Positions 23,801-38,800 of a DNA stretch of 64,000 nucleotides are shown piece after piece; position 1 is the stretch's first letter; the number at the start of each line of letters is the position of its first letter. A program made the position numbers and the translations under genes. The stretch comes from Gymnogyps californianus (lineage: Eukaryota; Chordata; Aves; Accipitriformes; Cathartidae): the NCBI RefSeq assembly GCF_018139145.2, contig NC_059483.1, forward strand, positions 124,001-188,000, written 5' to 3'. The notes beneath the pieces were generated by a model. The model was not told the DNA's origin, ran no database searches, and saw only the letters and a list, made by a program, of their open reading frames with translations.

Positions 23801-26800
23801 CCTCCAGGGATGGTGACTCAACCATTTCCCTGGGCAGCCAGTTCCAGTGCTTGATAACCCTTTCGGTGAAGAAATTTTTCCTAATATCCAATCTAAACCT
23901 CCCCTGGCGCAACTTGAGGCCATTTCCTCTTGTCCTATCACTTGTTACCTGGAAAAAGAGATCAACACCCACCTCGTTACAACCTCCTTTCCTGAGCCTC
24001 CTTGTCTCCAGGCTAAACAACCCCAATTCCCTCAGCCGCTCCTCATAAGACGTTCTCTAGACCCTTCACCAGCTTTGTTGCCCTTCTTTGGATGCGCTCC
24101 AGCACCTCAGTGTCTTTCTTGTAGCGAGGGGCCCAAAACTGAAGACAGTATTCGAGGTGCGGCCTCACCAGTGCCGTGTACAGGGGAACGATCTGGCCAC
24201 ACTAGTTCTGACACAAGCCAGGATGCCATTGGCTGCCTTGGCCACCTGGGCACACTGCCGGCTCTTATTCAGCCGGCTGTTGACCAACACTCCCAGGTCC
24301 TTTTCTGCCGGGCAGCTTTCCAGCCACTCTTCCCCAAGTCTGTAGCATTGCATGGGGTTGTTGTGACCCAGGTGCAGGACCCAGCACTGAGGCTTGTTGA
24401 ATCTCATACAGTTGGCCTCGACCCATTGATCCAGCCTGCCCAGATCCCTCTGCAGAGCCTTCCTACCCTCAAGCAGATCAACACTCCTGCCCAACTTGGT
24501 GTCATCTGCAAACTTACTGAGGGTGCACTCGATCCCCTCGTCCAGATCATTGATAAAGATATTAAACAGAACTGGCCCCAATACTGAACACCACTTGTGA
24601 CCGGCCGCCAACTGGATTTAACTCCATTCACTACAACTCTTTGGGCCCGGCCATCCAGCCAGTTTTTTACCCAGTGAAGAGTATACTCGTCCAAGCCATG
24701 AGCAGCCAGTTTCTCCAGGAGAATGCTGTGGGAAACGGTGTCAAAGGCTTTACTAAAGTCCAGGTAAACAACACCCACAGCCTTTCCCTCATCCATTAAA
24801 TGGGTCACTTTGTCATAAAAGGAGATCAGGTTAGTCAAGCAGGACCTGCCTTTCATAAACCCATGCTGACTGAGCCTGAGATGCGATGACATGCAATGGG
24901 TCAAATCTAAAGGGTAAAGGTAAAGAGAAAAATGCTACTTCTTTTCCATGTGTGTGTTAAATCAGATCACAACCTCACTTTATTTTCTTGTAAACACTCT
25001 CTGGACATTGAGTTCCAACTCAGTCACAGGGAGATGCTTTGCTGTATTTTGCTCAATTCCGTGTCTTGAAATAAGATACTAAAAAGTTGCAGGCAGAAGA
25101 AACTTTCAGTCCAAATAAAGGAACAATGACAAGCTTCATTGAGATCTGATACCTCTGTCTTCAGATGCCACCCTAAAATCTTTATCCAACCTTTACCTTC
25201 TAAATGGTATTCACTTTCCTCCCTTTTCCCTCTGAGTCCAAACTATTTGTGAATGATGCCACAGGAAATAAACTGTTTACAGCATTTCTTTATAGTCACA
25301 AAGACAATAGCCCCTAGCAAGCTGGGTAAATTGGGAATGGTTCAATGGAATTTGTGCATGCAACTGGTAGCAAACTTTCATAGTACACATCAGGTGGAGA
25401 CGACAGTTTGCTGCTGAGCTCACACATCCCTGATCTTTGTGTTTCTTTTCCCTTCCATTGAGGACAGCAGAGCTCTGGCGGCAGCCCTCAGAGTGTGAAA
25501 CACCAGCTTTTGAAAGTGGTGCAGCGTGTCTTCCAGTATCGTGTGCTGCTCACAGGTCAGTAAAATCTCTCTCAAAGGTACTCAGTGGAAACCCTCCCAT
25601 GATGTTCTGCGCCTCCACTGTGCCACATGTTGATGCCAAGACAGCTAAAATAGGGCCGAAGCAGTGTGGGATTTCCTGAGAACTTCAATATGCTTAGTAC
25701 AGGATTCAGGAAATGTCAGGGAGCCTGGGAAGGAGCAGGCGCTTCTTCAGCACAACCATGCTGAAAGGTCACAAAAAAGTGTAAAGTCAGGTGCTTTTAG
25801 CCATTCCTTCTTGGCTTTTTCCTTCTGTGAATTAGGAGGGGCAGAGTTCAGCCTCACTGCCAGCAGACAGGTTTGATTTTATTTATGTCAAGGGCAATTA
25901 TCAGAGACAGTAGGGGACAGTAGTCCCTAGCAAGGGTACTCTGCACTGCATCCTGTATGACAGTGGCAAGAACCATCTCCTTCTACTCCATCAACAAAGC
26001 AGTTGCACCCAGTACTGCACCTTAAGCCCTATGGACAGTACACCTAAGGCTAGTGATAAGTTTAAGTCAAAATCCCAGTCCAATTTCTCTGCATTGTAGG
26101 AGGCAGAGATCCAAATTTTCATTAACAGTACATTTACAGATTTTACATTTACAGTAACACCTTCCCTTTACATTCAGGACCATATATATCACTCCCACCT
26201 GGAGTCTCTCCAAGGGGGGTTGTGTTCCCTCTGGTGGCTCATTCTCTGCAAGCCACAGCAAATCTAGCAAGTCTGAGCCTGTGAGAGGAGCAAGCTTTCT
26301 GAAGCAGGATGTGGCCCCTAGAAAGAATTGTGAAGTTTAGGTTTGTAACTAATGAACTGGTTGGGGAGGAAATGGTGAAATGTAACAATGAATCTCAGTG
26401 TTGTTGAGTAATTTAGTCAGATCAGAACACAAAAGAGCAAGGATAGACATAAAGATGGAGAAATGCTTTGGGAGTATGTGTATGTGTGGGTGGAGAGGGA
26501 TGCAAGATGAGTTATGTGTGGGACAGTAAAAAGGAAGCCATAAACCTTGCCCATACTCAACAGCCGATGAAGGGCACAGCATATTAGAAGGCACTCCTAT
26601 AAATGCAGCAGAACAAAATGACCATATGAAATTTTTATTCACAGCACAGATTAGCAGCAGTTTCATCTTGCTCCAGACACTTTGATCAAGGATGCAACTC
26701 ATTATTCACAGCTGGTTTTGCTTTTTTAGTACGAGCAATACAAATGAACACCGGATGCCAATAGTAGGAGTTTTTTTCTGTCTGACTTGCTTCCCTCTCT

Positions 26801-29800
26801 GGGTGTGTCTACATTAAGGGCAACTTTCCAGATTTGCAGGTTGCAGTACTTAGTAATCTCACATGATCCTTACAATGTTTTTAGTACACGCACACAAATA
26901 CTGCATCGAACAAAAAGGACTTGGCATGTCCCTGTCAGAAATACCCCCGCTATGCTCCGTTTTCTCTGCCCATTTCTGTGGTCCACAAGGTAAATTGCAA
27001 ACATGAAGCATAGTATTTTGTGAGAGAGCTGGAAGGGTTTCAGTGCAGCTCCAGTGATTGGATTCTGTCTATGCTTGAAGCAACTTCAGCTCCTCCTTGT
27101 CCCAGGTACTGGCACTAACTGGGAAAAGGAAAGCTTTTGTGTGTAGTGAGATAAGGTCTGCCGGATTAAGATATTCCAGAAAATAGGTTTACTGCTTCAG
27201 TTCTTCACCTCAAGAAACCATGCCCCTCTTTGCCTGCTAGGACAGAGTGGGTCTGGAACAGTGCAATCCTTCAGATTCTCTAGAGAGCATAAAAAAAAAT
27301 TAAAATAAGCAGATGTACTTATGTGTTCATAACTGGCTGTTTCTACCAGATAAGGAAGGGTGTTTTATGAGGATATTGGTTGCCAATTACTGCACTACAG
27401 CCAAAAGAAATTGCCCACTCAGTTAATGTCCATAGCCAAGGACAGAGCTTGCAGCTGTGAAAAGGAATGCTAAATACTGCCTGATAACAGCGCACAACCC
27501 CTTCCTGCCTGACTGAGTACAGGCAGCTGCTTTCCTGAATGCATGTAAAAAACAGGTAGATTTCGGGACGCCAGGGAGGGCACAGCACTAGAAAGAGAAA
27601 TGTATATGGATATGACATTCTAGGGAATGGATATCCATGCACAGCACCTTTCTCAGCACAGAGGCCTAGTTCTTGGATGCAGAATTTAGGAGCCTGGATT
27701 CATCAGAAAGATAAGAATGAAGTATTTCAGGATTAGGCTTTTAAAATGGTAGCACTCATATACTACAGTCATTAAAAGCATAAAGACCCAGACAAAGAAC
27801 AGACAGATGATCCAAGGCAAGTAGTCCAAATAAAACTGACAGGTTAAAGGTTTGTATATAATGCAAATATAATTCCTGTAAATGTAAGTCCTATTGTGTG
27901 TATTTTACAGAACCTATTTTCAGAATGTGATTGAGTTCAGTAGTAATCATTGAACTCTGCATGTACAGAATGAGAGTCTCCTTCCTGTATCTATAAAATG
28001 CATATAATTCATTTACTATAAATATAGAAAATCATCCATTACAGCCAACACCATTCATTTAGAGGGGAAAATAGAATTCATTAGAAGAACAATTATTTAT
28101 AAAGTGGTGCTACTCAGCAATTCTCTTGGCTGAGAAACAAGGAAGTATTTTTGTCACTCTCTGTTTATTCATTTATACCTGCCAAGTTATGTGATGAGAC
28201 CAAATCTGTATCAATGCTCTTGCATTGATTCTCAAAGTAGAATGCAGTCAAAGATGAGTTTTGCTTTGGAAAGAGGCTATGTACGCTTAATTATTTGGGA
28301 ATAAAGTGATATGGGACATTACTCTGGATGCCCCATCCCTGGAAGAGTTCAAGGTCAGGTCGGACGGGGCTTTGAGCAACCTGGTCTAGTGAAAGATGTC
28401 CCTGCCCATGGCAGGGGGGTTGGACTAGATGATCTTTAAGGTCCCTTCCAACCCAAACCATTCTATGATTCTATGATTAGGATTTTATGTTTTAGCTAAT
28501 AACACTACAAATTATATGGATCTGTATTCTGATTACTGGATGTCTGTGTTTGATTATTTTCTACAGATTACTTGAATAATCTTTGCCCTGATTCTACAGA
28601 GTATGAAGCCACACAAGGTAAAATGAAATGGGTAGAACAAAAATTCTGCTTTGCTAACTCTGCTTCTAAAGAGGTACAGGATCTATACTGGTAGTATATG
28701 GAAGAGAATTATTTTCAAGATTTCGTCTTAATAGGTTAGATGTAAGATCTATAAGAACTGATTACTAATTTAGACAAATTATTTAGGGCAAGAACCCTAT
28801 CTTTTTTTCATTGAAACATGTAGGCTTCCTATAGTTTTGACACGATGAACTTACAGAAGAAGAAATTATCATCTATACAAGCATGGTACAGATACTGTAG
28901 TTCTGCCACAGTCATTGGGGAAATCCTAGTCCTCTTTGGATTGTCCATATTTGGATATAGTCATTGTGAAGCCAGTTGGGATGGCTCCACCTGCTTGTTT
29001 GTGTACCATTATCTATGGTATGCCTGCTGTGCTCTCTGAACTTTGGAGAAACCCAAGAGGTTTGAATTGTGTATCTGTATTCTGGATTCCTTAAGCCTAA
29101 GTAAACTTGAAAGACGTTGCATAAAAATCAGTTCTCCACAATCAAGAACAAATCCAGATGTTCAGCTGCTAACACCATCCTTTCCAACACATCAGATGGA
29201 TAAAGCAGAAGTCTCTTACTCCCACTGACATCAAAGCAAGGTTTAGCTGTGGCCTCAGTGGGAGTAGCTTCCAGGCTGGAGTAAGCAGGACTAACATTGT
29301 ATTAATGAAACCAGTTCACCTCTGTTACACTGAGTGTAAATCCAAACCAACTCATAGCAATAAGGTCTGCGACTGACTGAAGGTCAGTCTGTTCTGACAA
29401 AGAGTAGAGTCTCGTGCAAAATTTAGGACCCTAGTCGCTGACAGTGGGACTACAGCTATACCAGTAATTTAAACAAGGTCAGGGCAGACGCTCAAGCCCT
29501 GTGGCCACAATTGCCTATCTTGTTTGTGGTTAGCACACGCTTGTCACATTTCTGGCCAGCGATGGCTAGCATGCTCCCAGATTACGCCCAGAAACAGATA
29601 GGATGCCCTGTTCCACAGGGGAAGAGATTTGAGATAAGGACCTGAGCCATGTTATGCCACTGCTCTCAGGGCCAGCAAACATGCCCTGGCCCAGGTTATT
29701 TGCCAGTGGAGAATCCAGGTGTTAATTCATGTCACCACTTCATACACACTTCTGTCAGAAAGGGATGACCTGTCCTCTCCCTCAGCAGTAAGGGGAAACA

Positions 29801-32800
29801 GGTCACCTTCGACTGGCATACTTTTGGATGGCAAAAGCTGAGTTACATTAATCTCTCCCTACAACAAGCTCCAATTGCCAAAAATCTGCAACTAGAAAAC
29901 ATCAGAGAAAGATTTTGTGCCATGCTAGGTGCTTAAAAGGGACCTCATGAGCTCTCTCGGTCAGCACAAGTATGATGCAGAGTTTTGCACAAGAGAATGA
30001 CGAAGGGAAGGGGAACTGACGGCACTGTGCCATGTCTTAAATTTGCTGGGCAGTTGCATTCTGAAGGTGCCAAAGAAGTTAAAGGAGCTGCTGCTGGGGA
30101 TGTTGTTTGCTTTTTTTTAAAGATGCCCTTGCAAACAGAAGAGATTGGGGTTATTTTCCTACTCTTTTATGTGATTTATGGTGTTTGTGTTGCTTCATCC
30201 CTCAGCTGCCTTATTCATTGTTTCTGAAATCACGGACCGAGCCAACGACAGCATGCTCCAAGCGGTGAGTCCTACCATGACACATGCTCTCCTGATCAAT
30301 AGTGTCTTGTCTGCACATCTGCTGAAATGAATACATATCTCTCCTAAATTCTGAAGCCTCCTCCAGGGTGAGACTCAAGGGTTTATACAGATCTGGTTTA
30401 CACTATTGCAGATATGGAGTAGGTCTATGACCTTTAGTGCAGCTGTGCAAGATGTAAGTCACCACAGCAAGCAGCACAAAGTTTTTTTCCCTCTTGGGGT
30501 TGCTGAAATGGTATGTGGAGCAATGAGGTGAGAGATGGGAATTTTTATGGTTCTATTTCTAGCCTGGATGTTTTTAGATATGAAATGTTGAAGACATCAC
30601 AAATGTACTGTCAAAGATACATTCTGAGCTCATTTACATAATTTTTCCACAATTCTGGAATCCCATTTTACTTCAGAAGAACAGGTGATGGTTTATAGTC
30701 TTGCAAATGATCACACAACCAAATAGACTGGCCAAGACTTTCATAGGTTAGAGCTCATGTCTAAATTCAGATTTAGGTATCTAAATAAGTTATATAGTTT
30801 TCCAAAGTAATGAACAGTTTCTGTAAGGTCAGTGTGATTTATTAATATTGCTTACATGGTATTAGAGTCCTAATTTACTGGCAAAGATAGCCTGCGTATA
30901 GCTGCTCTTATGATCATTTGTTTCCAAGGATCTAGGTCTGATTTTTGTCTAAGATGATAGGAGTTTTCTATTGACATCAGTAAGAAGCAGTGTTGGGAGG
31001 CATAGGAGGCAGTGGAGAGACTGTCAGACACAGGATCCAGCAGGTTCCAGAGGAATTCAACTTGGTGGACCTCTGGGTGATAACTAAAGGCAGTGCCTTT
31101 CTTTTTGCCATACTAGCCACCCACACCTGCACCTGATTCTCTCCTGAGGTCCATATTTGCTTTAGCTGCACAGACCCAGCATTCAGCTCAAGTAGTTATA
31201 AGTACCTCCAGTCTTCGCAGTCTAATGAAATGTTGCTCAGTAAGACTGTCGTTTCAGAGTCATTCTGTAGAGTGGCCAGATTACATTTCTTTTTATAATA
31301 AAACTCCAGGCTTGTTAGACATAGAAAATAGTCATAATACAGGCCAAAATTTTAAAAAATGCCATTTTAAGCACTTCTTTTCAAGGCATTTAGATTACCA
31401 AGGAGTACGTGCAGTTGCTAAGGAAGATGTTGACTATTACGTGGTTTGTGTTCAACAGCATGCATATTAGAGAACAAAGCACCTCATTCCAGGCATCCTA
31501 CATTTCATCCAATAGTGAATGGTTACACTGAAGTGTTTCTTTCTCAAAAGGTGTCTCATCTTAAGCATTTTATCATTGCATTGGGTCACAGGGATTTCAA
31601 GTGATTGAGAGTGTATCATATTTTTGGGGAAGCTTTCACATTTTACTTCTCATTTGAACATTGCTGAATTTAACATCCTGCACTGGGATTTTGTTGTGCC
31701 TTTGCTAAATTAAAGACCTCTTTGGCATTGCAAACATCCTTCCCTATGACTAATTACAGATGGCATTCAATTCACTTCTTTATTATTTCATTTACTGATC
31801 AGAGAGAGGGTTGTTAATAATCACTGAGGCATCAAAACATGAAATTCAAGAGACAAAGAGAAAAAACACCTGAGCATCAATGCAGACAAAGGGAAGAAAC
31901 AAAATATCAGCCTTCTTAGTAAGAGCTTGTTTTCAGGTAGGATTTTAAGGTTGAAAGAATGAATGCACAGGAATTGTTAGGGAAAGACACATGCTGGAGG
32001 CCATTACAGCTACGCACCACCACTGCTGACTCAGCATATTCTCTTTAACGCCTTTGCCCTCTGGCTGCAGGGGAATGGAAGCACTGGGTGAGGCAGTGAA
32101 TTCAGACTGTGTGACATGGTAAAAATGCAGTAGGTCAATTAGATGAAGGATGTTTTTAGCAACAGCTTGGGAGGTAAGAATGAAAGAGTCTCAAAACCCA
32201 AGGTGCCCTTCATCTGTTAAAACTGAAGCTTTCACACTTTGTTCAGAGAAGTGGAAGCATCTGCTTGCAGCAACTGAACCCAAGAGCTAAGAATGTCAAC
32301 TTTTGCTCACATCTGGAAATCTCTGCTGCTCAGGTTTAAAAGCCATGTCTCTGATATGTGCGCCAAGGTCATAAATGGAGCCCATGTGTTTATGGGCTGT
32401 TTCAGAGCACCAAGTTCAGTGATGATCTCTTCGTGGCCAGTGACAGACAAACCCCAAGCCTTCTAATACTTGTATCAGAAAGGAATAAATTGTAGTTAAA
32501 ACTACTTACTATTTCCTGAATAGAGAAACCTGTCTTCGTGGATCTGCCTCCTTCCCCATCTGATAGCTAGAAACTGAGACTGAGGTTCTAAACCTGCTTC
32601 TCCTGAAGCCAGTGGCAAAATCACCACAGATCAATATGAAGTCCGACTGGTGGGTTTCTGGTTTTGTGCAGAGATGATCTCAAGCCATGACAACAGACCA
32701 AGATTTTGAGCATTCTGAAGTTCAAGGTTTTTAAGGTCAAAACTCAAAATTCAGATCTGCATTTTTCACTCAATACAAACTTAAAAAAGCCTGGACCTAT

Positions 32801-35800
32801 TGATTTGGTTTAAGTCCATTTCTGCTTTTCTGCTCCAAGCTTTTCCACCCCCAACCCCATCCTGGCACATCTACCTCAGAACACATTCCCCCTTCATACA
32901 ATAACATCAGCCCATTTGCTGTGTTGATGTGGCTCTGTGACAACTCAAACCCTTCAAACCTTCATTTTAAAGACAGCACTTTTTTTACTCCTCCTGATTG
33001 CTAAGGAAAAGTTCTAAACATGAATCATGTATAAACAAAGCAGCACACTCTCCTTCAGCAAGCAGACAGCCTGAACACCTTTGCTGAGTGTAAACTATCA
33101 TCAGCTATGCTGATCTCTTTAGTTGCTTACTCTCAGCTTTATTTAAAGATACTTTGGGTATCAGCACAAACTATTTTGTCATCAGCCATTATAGTAGACA
33201 GGATGGGGACAAAAGTTGGGAGGAAAGTCTTTGTAGATGAAATGGTAGTTGCATTACAGCCAAACATAATGGTGAAGGAGGAGAAGGAAACGAGAGAGAA
33301 AGAAGCATAACAGAAAAGCAAGATGCATGGAAACAATGATGTTCATACAGACTAATTCTGAGTGATGTTCAGCATTGACAACAATAACCAGTAGTTAATT
33401 ACTACACAAACACTATTCTGTTACCAAGACAAAAGAACAGACGTAGATTGCAGGGAGGATGCGGTCTAACAAGTCTAGAGTTTTATCATAAAAAGAAATG
33501 TAATCTGGCCCCTCTACAGAATGACTCTGAAACTACACACTTACTAAGCAAAGTTTTCAACAGGTTTGATTCTGATTTTCTTTCTCCTCAGGCAAATAAT
33601 TTATAATCTTACTTTTCCATTATTAAAGCATTCTTTGTACCAAAATAATAAATATTTCATCATGAAACTGAGATCTCAGGAAAAGCTTCCACAGTAATCT
33701 CGGAGCTTTAGGGATACCTGTATTAGAGGTTGAGAACTGTAAGAGCTCAGTTCCTAACATATCAAGGTCACACATCTTTTTCTGGCACCTCTGCTTCCTT
33801 AGATTTCACTCAGATTTATGGGAGATTTGTATGAATACTTTTCTGAAGTTAGAAGTAAACATAAGTGGCCAAAATCAAATTTGCTGTGTTGCATTACCAT
33901 GCAATGATTTTATCTCCACTAAGCTATGCTCTAATTTGAAGAACATCATCATATCGTCTGAGTTTTACAGATGTCACAGACTGTATAATAATTGCTATTA
34001 ATAATATCTGTTTTGGAACAATTTCACCACAAATTCCACATAGATTTTTACACTTCATTTTTTATCATATCATTAGAGCACATCCGCTCTATTTCAAAAC
34101 TGTGGCCTGGAACAGATGAAACAAAATTTCCTTCTTTCCCATCTGTGTGAATTCTGTGGGTTTTGTGAAGGCGCAGGTTCATGAGAATCAAAGTTCAATA
34201 TTCTGCTTAGTCAGAGGTTGTCCTCCTGAATTAATATCCCATCCACAAAAGCCACAACCAGCAGTTCTTTTCTTTCTCTCAGATTTAAAAAAATGCAAAG
34301 AATTTAAGAAGTTACTCTAATTACAGAACAAATTGAACAATGCCACTCAAGATAGAGCATTAATAACTTGTCATGTATCTGGTTGAAGTTCTAAGCAATA
34401 ATTTAGACTTGGCATGTACCTGGAAGGAGGAAGATTTCTGCTGCCACTTATCAACTCATCAAACTACACTCCAAAAATCTGACAGGAGCATTGAATTGTG
34501 ATCTACATTTTCTGCAGAATATCAATGATTCATTATTAGCTTTTTTGGTTTATGATAACAACACTCTAGCAGTTTTTCCCTGGGAACTATTAACCCAGGA
34601 TTTTCAGACACATTATGCTATTAACTATCTCCACAGGATTTTCTTCAGGTAGGAAAACATTATTCGCAATTTACAGATGTGCAAACAGAGGCATAAGGCA
34701 TACTATCACCACATAGTATTAAGTCTATGTGTAACTCTAGGAGACGTTCACTACTTGAACTAAGCAGGGTTTGTATTGCTCTCTGAACTTCTACAGTCTA
34801 ATAGAGGCCCTGAGATGCTAAGAGCTATAAATCATTGTTGCTATTAGCAGCTGGTGAATTCCTTGGGGAGGCATTCCTCCTGCATAGACATAATGATAAT
34901 ACGATGGAAGCTGCAGTTCACTGCTAAAACGGCCAGAGAAGGATTTCAGCCACCCACATCTGCAGTACTGGTTGGGTGGAGCTTTGTTTACATTTTTCAA
35001 TCGTAGCTTGTGAAGGATATTTGAAAGGAGAATGATGACAGTTTTAAGGAGAATGAAGAAAACTATATAAACAGGGAATTTTAGGGGAACTGTAGGGAAA
35101 CTATAACCCCCTCAGCTGCCCCCATTCCCAGATAAATCACTGTCCTTCACATGTGATGGCTGTTTGACTTCCTACAGGAAATGAGTTTGATACATCTCTC
35201 TCCATTTCCTGGTGAACATGTGTCCATACTGCAAACGTCAGCATTACAACAGGCACCTTTGCCAGCAGTCCTAAGAAAAGCTGAGGTGTATCTCAGCTGC
35301 AGCAACTTCTCCTCTCACTCTTGTAGAAACCCCAATGAGTAGTACTAGCATTGGCCATGAGTGTGCTCACAGGAGGGCACTGCCTTGTCTGCAGATGAAG
35401 AACTGGTTTCCATTGTGGAAGCTGTCAATTTGACAAGTTTTGCTAGGGCTAAAATACCCTTTAGTGATGGGAAAGTCCTTTGTAAATGTCTTTTGCAAAT
35501 GTCAGCTGTCCCATGATCCCTGGTATTTCCTGTGCTATTAGTTTATACATTCTGTTTCCATTTTGCTGGCCTATAGTATTTTAGAAGTGACCTGAAAAAT
35601 TCCATTTGTTACTTCCTGCATTGCAAAAGAGATTCGTGACGGCTGAAATTCTTGAAAATGTGTCAACTGCCAGTTATATTGCATGGTCACAATGCAGCCC
35701 TGTGCTGGTCAAGGCTTGTAGGTGTTTCCGTATGTTTGATACGCAGTTACTGATTAAGAACTAAACTTAGTATCATGCTAAACAAGTGTAATATTTCACC

Positions 35801-38800
35801 AGGGCAGTAACATACGGAGGTATTTCAGCCTTATCTCAAAAAGCAAGCTGAGATAGGTACATTAATTGTGTTAGCTGAAATCCAGGGTAAATTAGCCTTG
35901 ACAGACCATCATGTTGACATGGATATGCTCCTTCTGGTATCTGTGATAGCTTTCTTAATTAGCCGATTCTGTAGACAGCACTGATTTGTATCAGGCAGAT
36001 ACATTGTACGATCTAATCGAGTCTAACTAAGCCCAGGGGTATCTTAATGCCAGTCAATGGAGCATAGGAAAAGAGACCATTATCTGTCATAGCACAAAAC
36101 TGTAGTCAAAGGCTGCCAGGTCATGAAGCTATATCAAATATGGTCCTTAGTCTGTAGTTTATCTGGGTGTGTAACTGAGGATTTATGATACAATGGCTAA
36201 CTTAGACAAGAGACTCCTAATTTTTAGACATATTCCAGTAATGACTCATTGCTGCTGTGCAGCCCATTCTACTGTTCTGACCAGATAAAACTACAGCTGA
36301 ATCCTATGTACAAGCCTCGGTTTTAGCAGCCTCACCTGCTAAATGGAAGGAGATTTGAAAAGACTCTAGCAATATTGCAAAGGTACAGACATCCCTTCTT
36401 CCTCCTTTGTATATTCATCCAATACCATCTTTTTTTATGACAGCACAGCCTTAGCTAGATTAATCTTATTTACCATCTTAATAGATAAGTTCATGTCACA
36501 TGCCAGTGCCCACTGACTGTCTGTGCTTTAAGGCCAGGTAGGCAGTTAATAGTATCAGAGTTTGATAATGAACTTCCTGATTTTTGCAAAGCATCAAAAG
36601 AGAGATGCAGCTTCATTGCGTGCTTACTAGTTAACCTTCTAAATCCCCTATTGCAAAGCCATTAATCCGTTATCACAGAATATAAACCTCCAGATAATAC
36701 TAGCAACAGTCTTACAGTATCAAAGCATGCTTTGGATTATCCATGTCATGCCACTAATGCACAGGCCTTTGGAACAGATACTGTAGTTTGTCTCTGCTTC
36801 CAGTTTATTAGTTCCCAGAGCAAGAAAGTTATCATCAGAGGCCAATGTATAAATACAATAGGGAGTTAGCAGGCCCTTTTGAAGGTGAACTGAGGTATCA
36901 GAGGTAACAGGACTGTATAAGGCCACAGCAGATGTGAATGCAGGTAATGAGGTTTTATAAAACCTGTAAGGCTGGAAGGTGTAAAATCCCTGGGCTCAGT
37001 TCTCTCTGAAACCTAATGCTGTAATACCACTTTTAGAGAAATAAAATTATGAGGAGGGGTGAGAGAAGGTTTGCCTGCTTGTCTAAAGAACAGTCACCAT
37101 GCGGTCTCCTAAACGCTGTTTCTCTCCCCCAGGAAAACTTGCAGAAGCTGGTACACATTGAGCACAGTGTGAGAGGGCAGAGCGGCCTCCTCCAGCCAGG
37201 AAGGGTGAGTGCTGCAGGCAGACCTATGCTGATAAGGGCATTGTTTCCAGCCAGCTATATCTCTGATTGTGTGGATGGCCAGGTTTCAGACCTCTACAGG
37301 TGTTGTTTACTGAGCTACTGTGATAAGAGGTGGAGCACTGGTTTGTGTAAAAAGCCATCACTCTGGCAGTGTGCAAAAGAGATGTGCCGAGAGCCTCAGG
37401 CTGGGCAAGACATGCATTGCCCCTGCTTTTACACAGAGCAGCCATTTGACTTTTCACTCCAGCTGTCCTCAGCCACCCCATGTGTAGTGTGTTTTGATGG
37501 AGCTGCTGTTTTCCTCCCTATATACTCCTGTTGAAAGGTTGCAACACTGGCAGGAATCGCTTGCAGCCTGGAAAGGCTCAGAGTTTTATTTGGCTGGGTA
37601 AGAGCCTTAAATCAGGGGAAATTATTTGTTTTCAAATTTTTATTCTCACCATTCCCCAGTGGTTCTTTTAATGCAAGACATTATTTTTAAGCAACACATG
37701 AACAGAAATGTGGGAGAGTGTATAGGTCTGTCTTGCTATCCATATCAAATGCAAATTTCTTCTCCTGGCTTTCAAACCTGCCCAGTTTCCTCAGCTCCAA
37801 CCTGCCTCTACACTTCAAAAGATTTCTTTCTTGAATTCTGCAACTCTAAATTTCCCTTCAGTCCACCAATATCTTTAGCAAAATGAGTTTTCAAGGCATG
37901 CATACTCATAGCATAAGAATCCTCATCGGCCAAATACTGCAGTGAACCTCTATTTTTTTCTCTAACATCAGTATTCTCACTTGCCCTTGCCAGGTAATGC
38001 TTTAATAAATTCTGCAAAGCCCAGCATACAGAATTTGCAGGACTGGTTTCTTGGATTATAAATTGTTCTAGCGTGGAAAACTACACCAGATTCTGTTCTC
38101 CATCTGAAAAGAGTAGATGACTGTTAATCCACTGATGTAGTTCAGTTATTCTAGACCTTTTCAAATGTTACTGCAATCAAGTTCTAGTATGCTGGTTTAG
38201 CTGCTTACATATATAGTCCTATCTACATACATAGTAACAATATGGACCAACAAAGTATTGTGTTTGCAAACATGTACAGATTATGTACGCAGGCATAGTT
38301 ATGTGGATGTAGCGTGCTGAAACCCGAGGTTTCAGCTTTTCTTTTTGGTCTGTCTATTTTAGAGGATTTTTAAAGACCAGAGTTCTTTTCTGAAGCCCAT
38401 TACATGTTAGCTTTGCAATCTGTGACAGTCACCTCTGAGCACAGTCCACAGTGCAGAAGCAGTGGGCTGAGGACAAATGGGTTTCCCACCCATTCAGTAC
38501 TGATACAAATGCAAGCCACGCAGAGCAGCAGGGCTAACCCAGGCAAAGACTAAGCCAGATCATAAGGAGTAAGGCTAGAAGCAAGTGTTGAGGTATCTAT
38601 CTCTTCCTGTGCTGATGAAAGCAGTTAGAGTAGCTCTTTCCCCAGGAGGAATATTCTCCTTTCTCAGTAAGATTCAGAATGAGAAGTCTCAGGATTACAA
38701 TCTGTTTTCTCCTTCAGATCTTTGTTAAAGAGGGAACATTGATGAAAGTCTCTGGCAAAAACAGGCACCCTCGGCATTTGTTCTTGGTAAGATTTCTTTT

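Larger units (their letters stand above)
21693..25467 (+). other. Intron in DH domain (3.8 kb) with a CR1 insertion
   Basis: The intron holds a TTTCTG/TGTCTG-rich patch near 21866-21893 and, from 23693 to about 24890, a minus-strand CR1 LINE fragment described separately. The rest is unique sequence with no recognised exon. Confidence 0.8.

Noticed and set aside
23847..24587. A 246-residue plus-strand open frame, the longest in the window
   Set aside because: It lies antisense to the CR1 reverse-transcriptase and 3' end, contains no known domain and is explained by the repeat.
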